DNA from: an uncultured Bacteroidales bacterium
Lineage (GTDB): Bacteria > Bacteroidota > Bacteroidia > Bacteroidales > P3
Reading direction: 5' to 3'
Length of the DNA: 20,429 bases
Assembly (NCBI GenBank): GCA_947179195.1
Contig: CAMXAS010000009.1
Location: forward strand, 1 to 20,429
Every line of letters begins with the position of its first letter. Positions within the stretch are counted from its first letter, which is position 1. Positions 1-7,370 of the stretch are shown here, in pieces. The position numbers and the translations under genes are program-made. Under the pieces are notes generated by a model. It worked only from the letters and a program-made list of their open reading frames with translations. It was not told the DNA's origin and did no database searches.

Positions 1-1144
1 TGTCCATGCAGAGCAAGGGGTGGTAGGTCACGGAGGTCAGCCGGCGGGCGGCCGGATCGACGGCGCGCACGGGGCGCGCCGTCCCGAGGCGAAAGCCCGC
101 CGTATCGGCAAAGCCCATCGTAAAGTCGTCGGTCAGGCCGCTTTCGGCTAAGGCGCCCACTTGGGACGGTTCGGTGAAGCGCAGGAAGTGGTGGCGCGTA
201 TAGCGCACGTCCACGCCCCAGGCCTTCTCCAAATGCCGTTTCTCTTTGCCGATACGTTCCGGCCGCCCGCCCGCCGTGTAGGAGACGTGCAGGCCGAGGG
301 CCGCGCCCTGACGCAACAGGCGGTCGCGCAGACGGCGCAACGCGCGGGAACCGAGGCGGTAGCGCGGTTTATCGTAGCGGTCCTTACCGCGTGATTTAAT
401 AAAGTAAATATCCTGAACGACAGGATTTAAACCATCTGTATTTAAAGCTGTTTTCAGACTGTTATCCAAGACGCCTATCGTAGTGAAAGTATCGTATGGA
501 TCACGGGCGTTTCCGCCGAACCAATGGGCGAAAGTCCTACGTAAGCCGCGTCCGTCGCGCAGGGAGCGCAATAGCCCTTTGGTCGAACGGTAAAGGAAGG
601 GCGCGTCCACGTCGTGGGTCAGGTAGATACGTCTCAGGCCGGGTTGCCAGGCTGGCGACGGTTGGACGTCCGCCTCGGCGGCTTGGGCGGCTACGCATTC
701 ATCCACGTGGGCTTTGAGCCACAGCCCGTATTCGTCCACCAGCGGGCGGTGGAGGAAGCCGGCACGCGCCGCCCAACTCTCGCTGCCGGGAAAACGGCCG
801 TGCGCGTCGCGTACCGTCGGCCGCATCCACTCCTCGTAGCGGCTCAGCATGAAGTAGGCGGCCGCCACCCAATCGGCGTGCAGGACCAAGGTCTCGCCAT
901 GGGCGTGCGCGTACCGTGCCATACGGTTTTCACCGAATGGCACGGGCAGCCCGTCCAATAGGGCGGGCTGCGCCGGCGGCAGGCTGCGGGCCGTGCCGTA
1001 GTCGGCCTGAAAAAAGTCGGAGGGCTTGATAACGAGCGTATAACGCGGCCATTCGGTCTCGTCGGCCGTATAGCCGATGCGGTCGAGGTAAAACGGGTCG
1101 TCCCGCAACAGAAACGAAAGGGTATAGCGTACGGTTTCTTCCAT
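1..1144 (-). CDS. Polysaccharide deacetylase-like protein (THDVD/DUF7033 type), 3' end outside window
   Basis: The reading frame opens at ATG 1144 and stays open for 381 codons to the window edge, so the C-terminus is missing. It resembles the Bacteroidetes polysaccharide-deacetylase-like proteins found in surface or exopolysaccharide gene sets. A family N-terminal domain is followed by THDVD at residues 176-180, the equivalent of the metal-binding NodB motif. RHHF (317-320) and DDFTMG (from 339), then FRLGTARPVR, are also characteristic. The likely role is removing acyl groups from an envelope glycan, but the substrate cannot be read from sequence. The start lies 5 bases after the stop of the acyltransferase gene, so the two are probably co-translated. 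Codons for residues about 226-252 are strikingly AT-rich compared with the rest. The family call is good; enzymatic activity is inferred. Confidence 0.82.
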   Translation of the reverse strand, partial: MEETVRYTLSFLLRDDPFYLDRIGYTADETEWPRYTLVIKPSDFFQADYGTARSLPPAQPALLDGLPVPFGENRMARYAHAHGETLVLHADWVAAAYFMLSRYEEWMRPTVRDAHGRFPGSESWAARAGFLHRPLVDEYGLWLKAHVDECVAAQAAEADVQPSPAWQPGLRRIYLTHDVDAPFLYRSTKGLLRSLRDGRGLRRTFAHWFGGNARDPYDTFTTIGVLDNSLKTALNTDGLNPVVQDIYFIKSRGKDRYDKPRYRLGSRALRRLRDRLLRQGAALGLHVSYTAGGRPERIGKEKRHLEKAWGVDVRYTRHHFLRFTEPSQVGALAESGLTDDFTMGFADTAGFRLGTARPVRAVDPAARRLTSVTYHPLLCMD

Positions 1145-1149
1145 GGGGA

Positions 1150-2181
1150 CTACGGTTTGAGCGGTCGGTTCGCCCTAAGGGAGAGCAAGCCGCTTAGTTT
1201 GCGCCAGGCCCGTTTGCCAAGGCCGGGGCGGCGGCCCCGGAGCGCGATATAGGGGTGGGGTGTCGCGCCGAATCCTTGGAAGAATTGCGCGATGCCTTCT
1301 ATCATCGAACCTTCGAAATCGAATACGTCGCAGAAGCCGGCGCAATGCGCGATGGCCTTGAACAACACGAGCGTCTGGGCATGGGCGTAGGGCGGCTTTT
1401 GCCGCAGGCTACCCCCGGCCACGTAGTAGGCCGTGTCGCCCTGCCAGGCCACAAAGGCTGCCGACAGCAGCTGTCCGTCGGGGGCGTAGCCGCCCCACAG
1501 CAGACCTTGCCGCCTTTGGCAAGCGGCCTCGATGAGCCGCGTCAGGCAGGCGGTTTCCGCTTCGGACGTATGGCGTCCACGGGCGGCAAAGGTCTGCCGG
1601 TACAGCCGGCAGAAATCCGTTGTTGAACAAGGCTTTACCGTGATGCCGGCCTCCTCGGCCAAATGGAGGCGCCGCCGGCTGTCCCGGCCCATGCCCGCCC
1701 GCAGGGCCGTTTCCACGGCCGCCGCATCGCCTGGTTGCCGCCAAGCCCGCAGGTTCTCCAAACGGTAGGAATAGCGGAGGTGCAAATCCAAGCCGCGCCA
1801 GTAAAACGGCAGTGCCTGCCGCTGTCGGGTCGGAAATTGCAGAGAAACGTAGCGGTAACGGCTCAAGGCCGCGGCCAAATCGGTCAGGATTTTATGCTCT
1901 TTTGTCTGATTGTCAGGTGATAGCCAAATGAAAGTATGCTGGGTAAACCGCGGAAGCTGTACCGTATTACCGTAGGGCGTATGCACGGGCATGGCGGCCG
2001 TCCATTCCGGCGCTTCGGGCACGGTCAGCACCGTCCAGGCCTCCGGGCAGGCCGTATCCAGCCACCAGGCCTGTGCGAACAGCGGAATGTCAAGCCCTTG
2101 GGGGCTGCCGCACAGCGCGCGGTAGGAGCTTCGCCGGAGGTCGGCTTCGCTATTGGTTCTTATATTGCAGGACTTCGTCAT
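1150..2181 (-). CDS. FemAB/GNAT-like acyltransferase (BioF2-like domain)
   Basis: A protein of 343 residues if it starts at ATG 2181, which lies inside the end of the upstream kinase/deaminase gene (32-base overlap). An in-frame ATG at 2241 would extend the overlap and adds an arginine-rich leader unlike the family, so I prefer 2181. The N-terminal region YRALC...IPLFAQAWWLD and the C-terminal FDFEGSMIEGIAQFFQGFGA are typical of Bacteroidetes proteins with the Acetyltransf_6/FemAB-like fold. These transfer acyl or aminoacyl groups onto glycans or peptidoglycan precursors. No signal peptide or membrane segment is visible, so it should be cytoplasmic. The neighbouring deacetylase-like gene 5 bases downstream suggests both act on the same surface polysaccharide. 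The substrate is unknown. Confidence 0.8.
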   Translation of the reverse strand: MTKSCNIRTNSEADLRRSSYRALCGSPQGLDIPLFAQAWWLDTACPEAWTVLTVPEAPEWTAAMPVHTPYGNTVQLPRFTQHTFIWLSPDNQTKEHKILTDLAAALSRYRYVSLQFPTRQRQALPFYWRGLDLHLRYSYRLENLRAWRQPGDAAAVETALRAGMGRDSRRRLHLAEEAGITVKPCSTTDFCRLYRQTFAARGRHTSEAETACLTRLIEAACQRRQGLLWGGYAPDGQLLSAAFVAWQGDTAYYVAGGSLRQKPPYAHAQTLVLFKAIAHCAGFCDVFDFEGSMIEGIAQFFQGFGATPHPYIALRGRRPGLGKRAWRKLSGLLSLRANRPLKP

Positions 2182-3193
2182 GGAAATAACGTATCGAAAC
2201 GCCGGCGATGCGGAACATCTCCTCCGACTCGGCGCCGGCATGGTAGCGGTATTCGCAAATCACGTCCCGGATGCCGCAGTTGATGATGAGCATGGCGCAG
2301 GTGCGGCAGGGGGTCATCGTGCAGTAGAGCGTCGCGCCCTCCAGGGCGATGCCGCGCTTGGCCGCCTGGCAAATCGCGTTCTGCTCGGCGTGGACGGTAC
2401 GGACGCAGTGCGTTGACGTATGGCCGTCCTCATGCACCATCTGTTTGAACAGGTGGCCGACCTCGTCGCAGTGCGGCAGGTGGGCGGGGGAGCCCACGTA
2501 ACCCGTTACGAGAATCTGCTTGTCTTTGACGATGACGCAGCCGCTCTTGCCGCGGTTGCATGTGGCGCGTTGCGCCACACTGTGGCACAGCCCCATGAAA
2601 TATTCGTCCCAGTCGGGGCGCGGCTTGTAGGCGGCCAGTACCTGTTCGATTTGCGCGTGCAGGTAGGCGAGGCTGCCGCTGTTGTCCAACTTGGCGTCGG
2701 CCATGGCCATGCAGGCGGACAGGTTCTGTTTGGTGGGGTCGGCGTTGTTCATCTCGCGCGCCTCATTGGCCTTGAACGTGTCGAAATCCACGTGGTCGGT
2801 GGCCGAGCCGCGTTCGCTGATACGGCGGTAGCGCGTGTCTATCGGCGCGTCCACCGACAGGAGCAGGAAGCGGCGGTTCGGGTCGGCTTCGGCCTTTTTC
2901 CGCAGGGCCTCCACCTCGGCCGTGGCGCGTATGCTTTCGATGATGGCGTTCTGTCCGCCGGCCACGGCTTGTTCGAACAGCTGATCGACGATATACGACG
3001 CGCCGTGTCCGGCCCGTAGCCGGTTGGCGGTCTCCGTCATGCTGTCGCGGTTCACGGCCAACCCGTTTTTCTGAATCTCCGCCGTCAGGAAGTCGCGCAC
3101 GGAGAAGTGTTTGAACTGCAGATGCGATACGATATAATCCACCACCGTACCCTTGCCGGCGCCCAACGTGCCGGTAATGCCAATCACGACCAT
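2150..3193 (-). CDS. P-loop nucleotide kinase / dCMP deaminase fusion
   Basis: A 347-residue two-domain protein. The N-terminal half starts MVVIGITGTLGAGKGT, an intact Walker A/P-loop of the dephospho-CoA- or adenylate-kinase kind. It continues with kinase-like helices (SVDAPIDTRYRRI; NLSACMAMADAKLDNSG). The C-terminal half, from about residue 192 (RPDWDEYFMGL), is a zinc-dependent deoxycytidylate deaminase: HAEQN carries the zinc ligand and catalytic Glu, and PCRTC supplies two Cys ligands. HCDE and THC could form the second, structural zinc site. The deaminase half would convert dCMP to dUMP for dTTP synthesis. The yeast Dcd1 protein has the same order of domains, and so do the anti-phage AvcD deaminases. 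The gene starts 1 base after the lipoprotein stop, in an otherwise envelope-type operon. The kinase substrate is unknown. Confidence 0.85.
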   Translation of the reverse strand: MVVIGITGTLGAGKGTVVDYIVSHLQFKHFSVRDFLTAEIQKNGLAVNRDSMTETANRLRAGHGASYIVDQLFEQAVAGGQNAIIESIRATAEVEALRKKAEADPNRRFLLLSVDAPIDTRYRRISERGSATDHVDFDTFKANEAREMNNADPTKQNLSACMAMADAKLDNSGSLAYLHAQIEQVLAAYKPRPDWDEYFMGLCHSVAQRATCNRGKSGCVIVKDKQILVTGYVGSPAHLPHCDEVGHLFKQMVHEDGHTSTHCVRTVHAEQNAICQAAKRGIALEGATLYCTMTPCRTCAMLIINCGIRDVICEYRYHAGAESEEMFRIAGVSIRYFHDEVLQYKNQ

Positions 3194-3194
3194 A

Positions 3195-4259
3195 CTACTT
3201 TATATTATCCTTATTATCCGTTTGCAAGAATTTAAGCCCGCGCGCGATGGCCTCCATCTGTATCAACAGGTCGCGCTTCGGCTTGCGCGGCGAGTACAGG
3301 TAGGCGTCCATCATCAGGACGCGGTTCTGCGCCGTATCCACCAAAACGTAGTTTACGAACGGTCCGCCCATGAAGTCACCCTTCAGTTTCCAAAGCCCCC
3401 TCGTCTCTACGGCGTAGCGGCCGTCGATTTGAATCGGGCGGCTTTCGGGATAAACGTCCGGATAGCCGGTCTCGGTGGTCATATACGAACCGTCGAGCGG
3501 ACCTGGAATATTGGCAACCATTTCGTTACGTTTTTTCAGGATGTGCGGTAACGTAAACGTTCCGGCATCGGTATAGGGGTAAATCTGGAACACGATGCCT
3601 TGTCCCGCGTATTTGCTTTCCTTACGTATCCAGGCGAAATCCTTCCGCATCGAAGCGAATTCGAAACCCTCCGGAAAGACGAGCGAAAAACCGTAGTGCT
3701 TTTCAAGGTTGCGGCTCAGGTCGATGTTCTCGCTTTTTTTGAACACCCGTTGGATGCGTTCGTATTCCCTTTCGTAGATATTATGCCGGATGAAGTCCTT
3801 GTAGCGGCTGAACAGCGAGTCGAACTGGCCGCTGTTCTTCACCTTGAACCAAAACACGACCTGCGGGATGGCCCACCGGTTGGCGCTCATTTCCACCGAG
3901 GGCTGTTCGAGCGCGGCATCCACCTCTATGCCGAGGATGTTGCGGTGGTGCATGAACATCGGGTTATCCTTGAACGCTTCGGGCTGGATGTTGGCCAGCG
4001 TGAAGCGCGGTTCGGCCTGATTCAGGAGCGGTTGCGGTTCCATAAACCACTGTTGCAGGCTGTCGCGGAACAGATTCTCGTAATAGGCTTTGGGGCAGAC
4101 GACGATGATTTCACAGGTCTTGCCGCCCGAACCGGGCAGGCTCTGTTTGACGGCGGCTTTTTTCTCCGTCTTTTTATCCGTCTGCGGGTGGCAGGACGCC
4201 ATGCCGAGCAGGAGTGCGCAGGCCAAGCCTGTCAGGGCGAGGATTCTATGCATACCCAT
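3195..4259 (-). CDS. DUF4837-family lipoprotein
   Basis: A 354-residue protein from ATG 4259; a second in-frame ATG at 4253 is equally possible. A longer open frame exists upstream but runs back through the glycosyltransferase gene and the promoter, so I reject it. The N-terminus is a lipoprotein signal peptide: a short basic start, the hydrophobic run ILALTGLACALLLGMAS, then Cys23. Cys23 is followed by a Lys/Thr-rich linker. The body matches my recollection of the DUF4837 family, which is found in Bacteroidetes and has no assigned function. The protein is probably anchored in the inner or outer membrane facing the periplasm. It has its own well-formed promoter and is probably the first gene of an operon with the kinase/deaminase, acyltransferase and deacetylase-like genes. 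Confidence 0.78.
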   Translation of the reverse strand: MGMHRILALTGLACALLLGMASCHPQTDKKTEKKAAVKQSLPGSGGKTCEIIVVCPKAYYENLFRDSLQQWFMEPQPLLNQAEPRFTLANIQPEAFKDNPMFMHHRNILGIEVDAALEQPSVEMSANRWAIPQVVFWFKVKNSGQFDSLFSRYKDFIRHNIYEREYERIQRVFKKSENIDLSRNLEKHYGFSLVFPEGFEFASMRKDFAWIRKESKYAGQGIVFQIYPYTDAGTFTLPHILKKRNEMVANIPGPLDGSYMTTETGYPDVYPESRPIQIDGRYAVETRGLWKLKGDFMGGPFVNYVLVDTAQNRVLMMDAYLYSPRKPKRDLLIQMEAIARGLKFLQTDNKDNIK

Positions 4260-4274
4260 ACGTTTTGGTTTCTG

Positions 4275-4306
4275 CAAATATAGCGTAAATCGGGCGGGGA
4301 TGCAAA
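4275..4306 (-). promoter_or_regulatory. Bacteroidetes-type promoter of the lipoprotein operon
   Basis: Read on the minus strand, TTTG at 4306-4303 is followed by exactly 20 bases and then TATATTTG at 4282-4275. This matches the Bacteroidetes sigma-ABfr consensus TTTG-N19-21-TAnnTTTG. The -33 box begins at the base after the glycosyltransferase stop codon. The start codon at 4259 lies 15 bases beyond the -7 box, so the leader should be only about 10-12 bases. Confidence 0.75.
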
Positions 4307-5446
4307 TCAAGGCAACAACTCCAGGATACGGCGCGCGTTCGCGGCCGGGTCGTAGTGGGTGCGGAGGTAGGCGGTGCGGGCGTCGAATGCCTCTCCGTCG
4401 GGCGTGTCGGCCAGCAGCCGGCGGATGGCGGAAGAGAGTTCGTCGGGCGTATCGGCCACGGTGCAGAGCGGCGCCAGCGCGCGGTCGGTCAGCATGGGGG
4501 TGTTGACAAGGCAATGGCCGCGGCCTTTGGCAAGCGCATGGAGGAGTTTGAGCTTGATGCCCGTGCTTTGGAACGTCAGCAGGACGTTTACGCGCGCTTC
4601 GGCAATCAGGCGGTCCATCGTCGGCTGGTCGGGGTCGGCCACGAGGCGGACGTTCGGCCATGGGGCGGCCTTACGTTTCAGCACTTCGGCCGGTGCCTTG
4701 CCGGCCAAGACCACCCGCGTGTCCGGGCTGAGGCGCGGTACGATTTCATCCAGCAGGAACACGGCGGCCCGCACGTTTTCGGCGACGGAGAGGTTGGCGT
4801 GGTAGAGAACGTAGGGTTCGGTGGCTTGGGCCGTGGCCTCCGGGCGGCGGTCATCGTAGAAGCAGGGCACCCATTCGGTGCGGAGGCCGGGGTACTGTTT
4901 GCGGAAATAATCGCGGTCATCCGGCGTAATGGCGAGCAGGGCGTCGGCATGGCGCAACTGCGGTTCGTAGCGGCGGAGTTTGGCCGCCTCCAGACGGTAG
5001 TAGGCGTGTCGGTAGCCGACGGGGGCCGCTTTGGCCAATTCGTTATAGTAGGCGTGTTCGATGTTGTGGGCGCGTACGATTTTGAAGCGGTCGCGCAAGG
5101 CCGGATGGTTCAGGAAAAAGCAGGTGTGCAGGCCTTCGAACAGGATGGGGGCGTCGTCGGCCGTCAGGGCTTCGATGAGACGCGGGTTCCGGCGGCTGTA
5201 AACGATATAGGGCAGGGCGGAAAGCAGGGAGGCGGGGCCGGTGGCGCGTTCGTAGTACAACACGCGGTCGGCCACGGCGGCCAGTTCCGGCGCCTCGGCG
5301 CAACGGTATCGGTACGTATGCAGCGTGAGCCGGCAGCCGGCGGCTTTCAGCGCCCGCAGTTTGTAATAGACATCGATGATGCCGCCGTAGGTGGGCGGAA
5401 ACGGCACCTGGAAACTGACCACATGGAGGTGGGGGCTCGCCGGCAT
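4307..5446 (-). CDS. Glycosyltransferase, GT-B fold (GT4/group 1-like)
   Basis: A 379-residue cytoplasmic protein. The N-terminal half opens with HVVSFQVPFPPTYGGIIDVYYKL, the glycine-containing acceptor-domain loop typical of group 1 glycosyltransferases. EGLHTCF and VRAHNIEHAYY follow. The C-terminal half has the nucleotide-sugar-binding Rossmann region, from about YVLYHANLSVAENV through VRLVADPDQPTMDRLIAEARVNVLLTFQSTGIKLKLLHALAKG. Such enzymes transfer a sugar from a nucleotide sugar to lipid-linked or other glycans. Donor and acceptor cannot be deduced here. It has its own promoter, and the next operon's promoter starts right after its stop codon. With the downstream acyltransferase and deacetylase-like genes it suggests a small surface-glycan locus. 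Confidence 0.82.
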   Translation of the reverse strand: MPASPHLHVVSFQVPFPPTYGGIIDVYYKLRALKAAGCRLTLHTYRYRCAEAPELAAVADRVLYYERATGPASLLSALPYIVYSRRNPRLIEALTADDAPILFEGLHTCFFLNHPALRDRFKIVRAHNIEHAYYNELAKAAPVGYRHAYYRLEAAKLRRYEPQLRHADALLAITPDDRDYFRKQYPGLRTEWVPCFYDDRRPEATAQATEPYVLYHANLSVAENVRAAVFLLDEIVPRLSPDTRVVLAGKAPAEVLKRKAAPWPNVRLVADPDQPTMDRLIAEARVNVLLTFQSTGIKLKLLHALAKGRGHCLVNTPMLTDRALAPLCTVADTPDELSSAIRRLLADTPDGEAFDARTAYLRTHYDPAANARRILELLP

Positions 5447-5470
5447 GATCGTTGGGGTTTGAAACGCGGT

Positions 5471-5484
5471 TTTGAATGTTCAAA
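5471..5484. repeat. Small perfect inverted repeat over the glycosyltransferase promoter
   Basis: TTTGAA-TG-TTCAAA is a 6-base perfect dyad with a 2-base centre. It overlaps the -7 box (5481-5488) and the expected transcription start of the glycosyltransferase gene. It could be an operator, or it could arise by chance because half of it is the promoter box itself. Confidence 0.3.
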
Positions 5485-5511
5485 GGTAACATAAGATTTC
5501 GAAAAACCAAA
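5481..5511 (-). promoter_or_regulatory. Bacteroidetes-type promoter of the glycosyltransferase gene
   Basis: On the minus strand TTTG (5511-5508), 19 bases, then TACCTTTG (5488-5481). This is an exact match to TTTG-N19-TAnnTTTG. The start codon is at 5446, giving a leader of roughly 30 bases. Confidence 0.75.
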
Positions 5512-5576
5512 AGGGTTGACGGGTAACCGGCGGCGGGACAACGTTCAAAACGTGTTCATAATATTTCCGGCGGACT

Positions 5577-5607
5577 TTTTAACGAAGCCACATTTTAACT
5601 ATCTTTG
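5577..5607 (+). promoter_or_regulatory. Bacteroidetes-type promoter of purH
   Basis: TATCTTTG at 5600-5607 is a good -7 box. TTTT at 5577-5580, 19 bases upstream, is an acceptable -33 box. The expected leader to ATG 5631 is about 20 bases. A short dyad, ACGTT-CAA-AACGT (5541-5553), lies upstream of the -33 box. This promoter diverges from that of the glycosyltransferase gene. Confidence 0.65.
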
Positions 5608-5630
5608 CGGTCACTAAATCTTCATGCAAA

Positions 5631-7199
5631 ATGATTAAAAAGGTTAAGCACGCACTGATTTCGGTGTTTCACAAGGAAGGTCTGGACGAGTTGCTGGAGG
5701 CCTTGAAGGCGAACGGCACGCATATCTATTCGACGGGCGGTACGTACAAGTATCTGCTGGACAAGGGGATGGACGTAAGTACGGTGGAATCGTTGACGAC
5801 CTATCCCTCCATTTTGGGCGGCCGCGTCAAGACGTTGCACCCGATGGTGTTCGGCGGCATCCTCGGCCGGCGCGAAGAGGCGCAGGACATGGCCGAAATG
5901 CAGCAGTACGGTATGCCGGAAATCGACATGGTGGTCGTGGACCTCTATCCGTTCGCGCAGACGGTGGCCGACGGCGGTACGGAGGCGGACATCATCGAGA
6001 AAATCGACATAGGCGGCGTTTCGTTGATCCGGGCGGCCGCCAAGAATTTCAAAGACGTGCTCATCGTGCCCTCGAGCAAGGCTTACGCCAAGACGGCCGA
6101 GTTGTTGCGCCGTCAGGGCGGGACGACGCTGGAACAGCGGGCGGCCGCCGCGGCCGAGGCCATTGCCGAGACATCGGCCTACGACGGCCTGATTTCGCGG
6201 TGGATGCTGAACCGCTACGGGGCGGCCGGAGCCGCGCAGGGCGCGGCGGAACCCGCCGATTTGCCTTGGCCGGCTGAGCAAACCCCGCTCCGCTACGGCG
6301 AGAACCCGCACCAGAAGGGCTTTTTCAAGGGCCGTCTGTCGGAGGCGTTCACGCAACTCCACGGCAAGGAAATCTCCTACAATAACTTATTGGACATCCA
6401 TGCGGCTTTCGAACTCATCGGCGAGTTCGCGCGTCCGCAGGACGCGCCGGCCGCCCCGTATGCGGTGGCCATCATCAAGCACAGCAACCCTTGTGGTTTC
6501 GCCTGCCGTCCCACCTTGCAGGAAGCCTACGAGGCGGCTTTGGCCTGCGACCCGGTTTCCGCTTTCGGCGGCGTCGTGGTCAGCAATGCCCCGATAGACC
6601 TGCCCACGGCCACGGCCATGAACAGCCTGTTCATCGAGGTGCTCATCGCGCCGGGCTATGCGCCCGAGGCCCTGCAACTGCTGCAAGGTAAGAAAAACCG
6701 CGTCATCCTGCAAGCGCCTTCGTACCGCTTGCCGTCCCATGTGTTGCGTTCGTGCGTGAACGGCTATCTCGTTCAGGAACGCGATACGCGCGTGGACGAA
6801 GCCGCCGGCAATAAGGTCGTCACCAAGGCGCAGCCCTCCGAAAAGGAACTGCGCGACCTGCATTTCGCCAACATTTTGGTCAAGCACTGCAAGTCGAACG
6901 CGATTGTCATCGCCAAGGACGGGCAACTGCTGGCGGCCGGCGTAGGGCAGACCTCGCGTGTGGATTCGCTCAAGCAGGCCATCGAAAAGGCGCGCCGCTT
7001 CGGCTTCGAACTCAAAGACGCCGTCCTGGCCTCCGATGCGTTCTTCCCGTTCAGCGACTGTGTGGAAATCGCTTCGCAGAACGGCATAGAGGCGTTCATC
7101 CAGCCCGGCGGCTCGGTGCGCGACCAGGAGTCGATTCAGTATTGCGACGAGCACGGCCTCAAAATGGTCTTTACGGGCTTGCGCCATTTCAGACACTAA
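5631..7199 (+). CDS. purH: Bifunctional AICAR transformylase / IMP cyclohydrolase PurH
   Basis: A 522-residue enzyme of de novo purine synthesis. It formylates AICAR with 10-formyltetrahydrofolate and then closes the ring to make IMP, the last two steps of the pathway. The N-terminal cyclohydrolase (MGS-like) domain shows IYSTGGTYKYL, GGRVKTLHPMVFGGIL, VVVDLYPF and KIDIGGVSLIRAAAKN. The transformylase part shows LRYGENPHQKG (about residue 221), IKHSNPCGF (about 282, with the catalytic Lys-His), DPVSAFGGVV and the C-terminal ASDAFFPFSDCVEIA...GGSVRDQE...TGLRHFRH. It is full length. The ATG at 5624 is out of frame, which fixes the start at 5631. It has its own promoter and a strong terminator, so it is probably transcribed mainly alone although mreB follows. 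Confidence 0.98.
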   Translation: MIKKVKHALISVFHKEGLDELLEALKANGTHIYSTGGTYKYLLDKGMDVSTVESLTTYPSILGGRVKTLHPMVFGGILGRREEAQDMAEMQQYGMPEIDMVVVDLYPFAQTVADGGTEADIIEKIDIGGVSLIRAAAKNFKDVLIVPSSKAYAKTAELLRRQGGTTLEQRAAAAAEAIAETSAYDGLISRWMLNRYGAAGAAQGAAEPADLPWPAEQTPLRYGENPHQKGFFKGRLSEAFTQLHGKEISYNNLLDIHAAFELIGEFARPQDAPAAPYAVAIIKHSNPCGFACRPTLQEAYEAALACDPVSAFGGVVVSNAPIDLPTATAMNSLFIEVLIAPGYAPEALQLLQGKKNRVILQAPSYRLPSHVLRSCVNGYLVQERDTRVDEAAGNKVVTKAQPSEKELRDLHFANILVKHCKSNAIVIAKDGQLLAAGVGQTSRVDSLKQAIEKARRFGFELKDAVLASDAFFPFSDCVEIASQNGIEAFIQPGGSVRDQESIQYCDEHGLKMVFTGLRHFRH

Positions 7200-7222
7200 G
7201 CGCACTACGTTTTTTTAGAGCG

Positions 7223-7260
7223 GACCGCCATCCTTTTCGAGAGGGTGGCGGTCTTTTTTT
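7223..7260 (+). terminator. Rho-independent terminator after purH
   Basis: GACCGCCATCC (7223-7233) pairs with GGGTGGCGGTC (7243-7253) in an 11-base-pair stem with one G-U pair. The loop is 9 bases, and seven T residues follow (7254-7260). It sits 24 bases after the purH stop. Confidence 0.9.
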
Positions 7261-7268
7261 ACTTGTAG

Positions 7269-7300
7269 CTTGTAAATGTGCTTTATAAAAGCTATCTTTG
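7269..7300 (+). promoter_or_regulatory. Bacteroidetes-type promoter of mreBCD
   Basis: TATCTTTG at 7293-7300 is the -7 box. CTTG at 7269-7272, with 20 bases between, is an imperfect -33 box. The leader to the mreB ATG at 7371 would be about 65 bases, long for this window. It contains a small hairpin, TGTGTA (7315-7320) with TACACA (7328-7333). Confidence 0.6.
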
Positions 7301-7370
7301 CACAAAAGGTGTTCTGTGTACGTTTTTTACACAAACGCCATGATTGTTAAAAGATTAATATTGTCTATAA

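Noticed and set aside
2150..3193. Calling the kinase/deaminase fusion an anti-phage AvcD system
   Set aside because: The protein is smaller than the AvcD proteins I know of, no companion toxin-antitoxin RNA is visible, and the surroundings are housekeeping genes without mobile elements. Shared architecture alone is not enough.
4260..4661. N-terminal extension of the DUF4837 lipoprotein frame
   Set aside because: It would overlap the glycosyltransferase gene and the lipoprotein operon's promoter and would bury the lipoprotein signal peptide internally.
4355..5494. 379-codon open frame on the plus strand covering the glycosyltransferase gene
   Set aside because: Antisense shadow with no promoter of its own. 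The glycosyltransferase frame carries family motifs and a consensus promoter.
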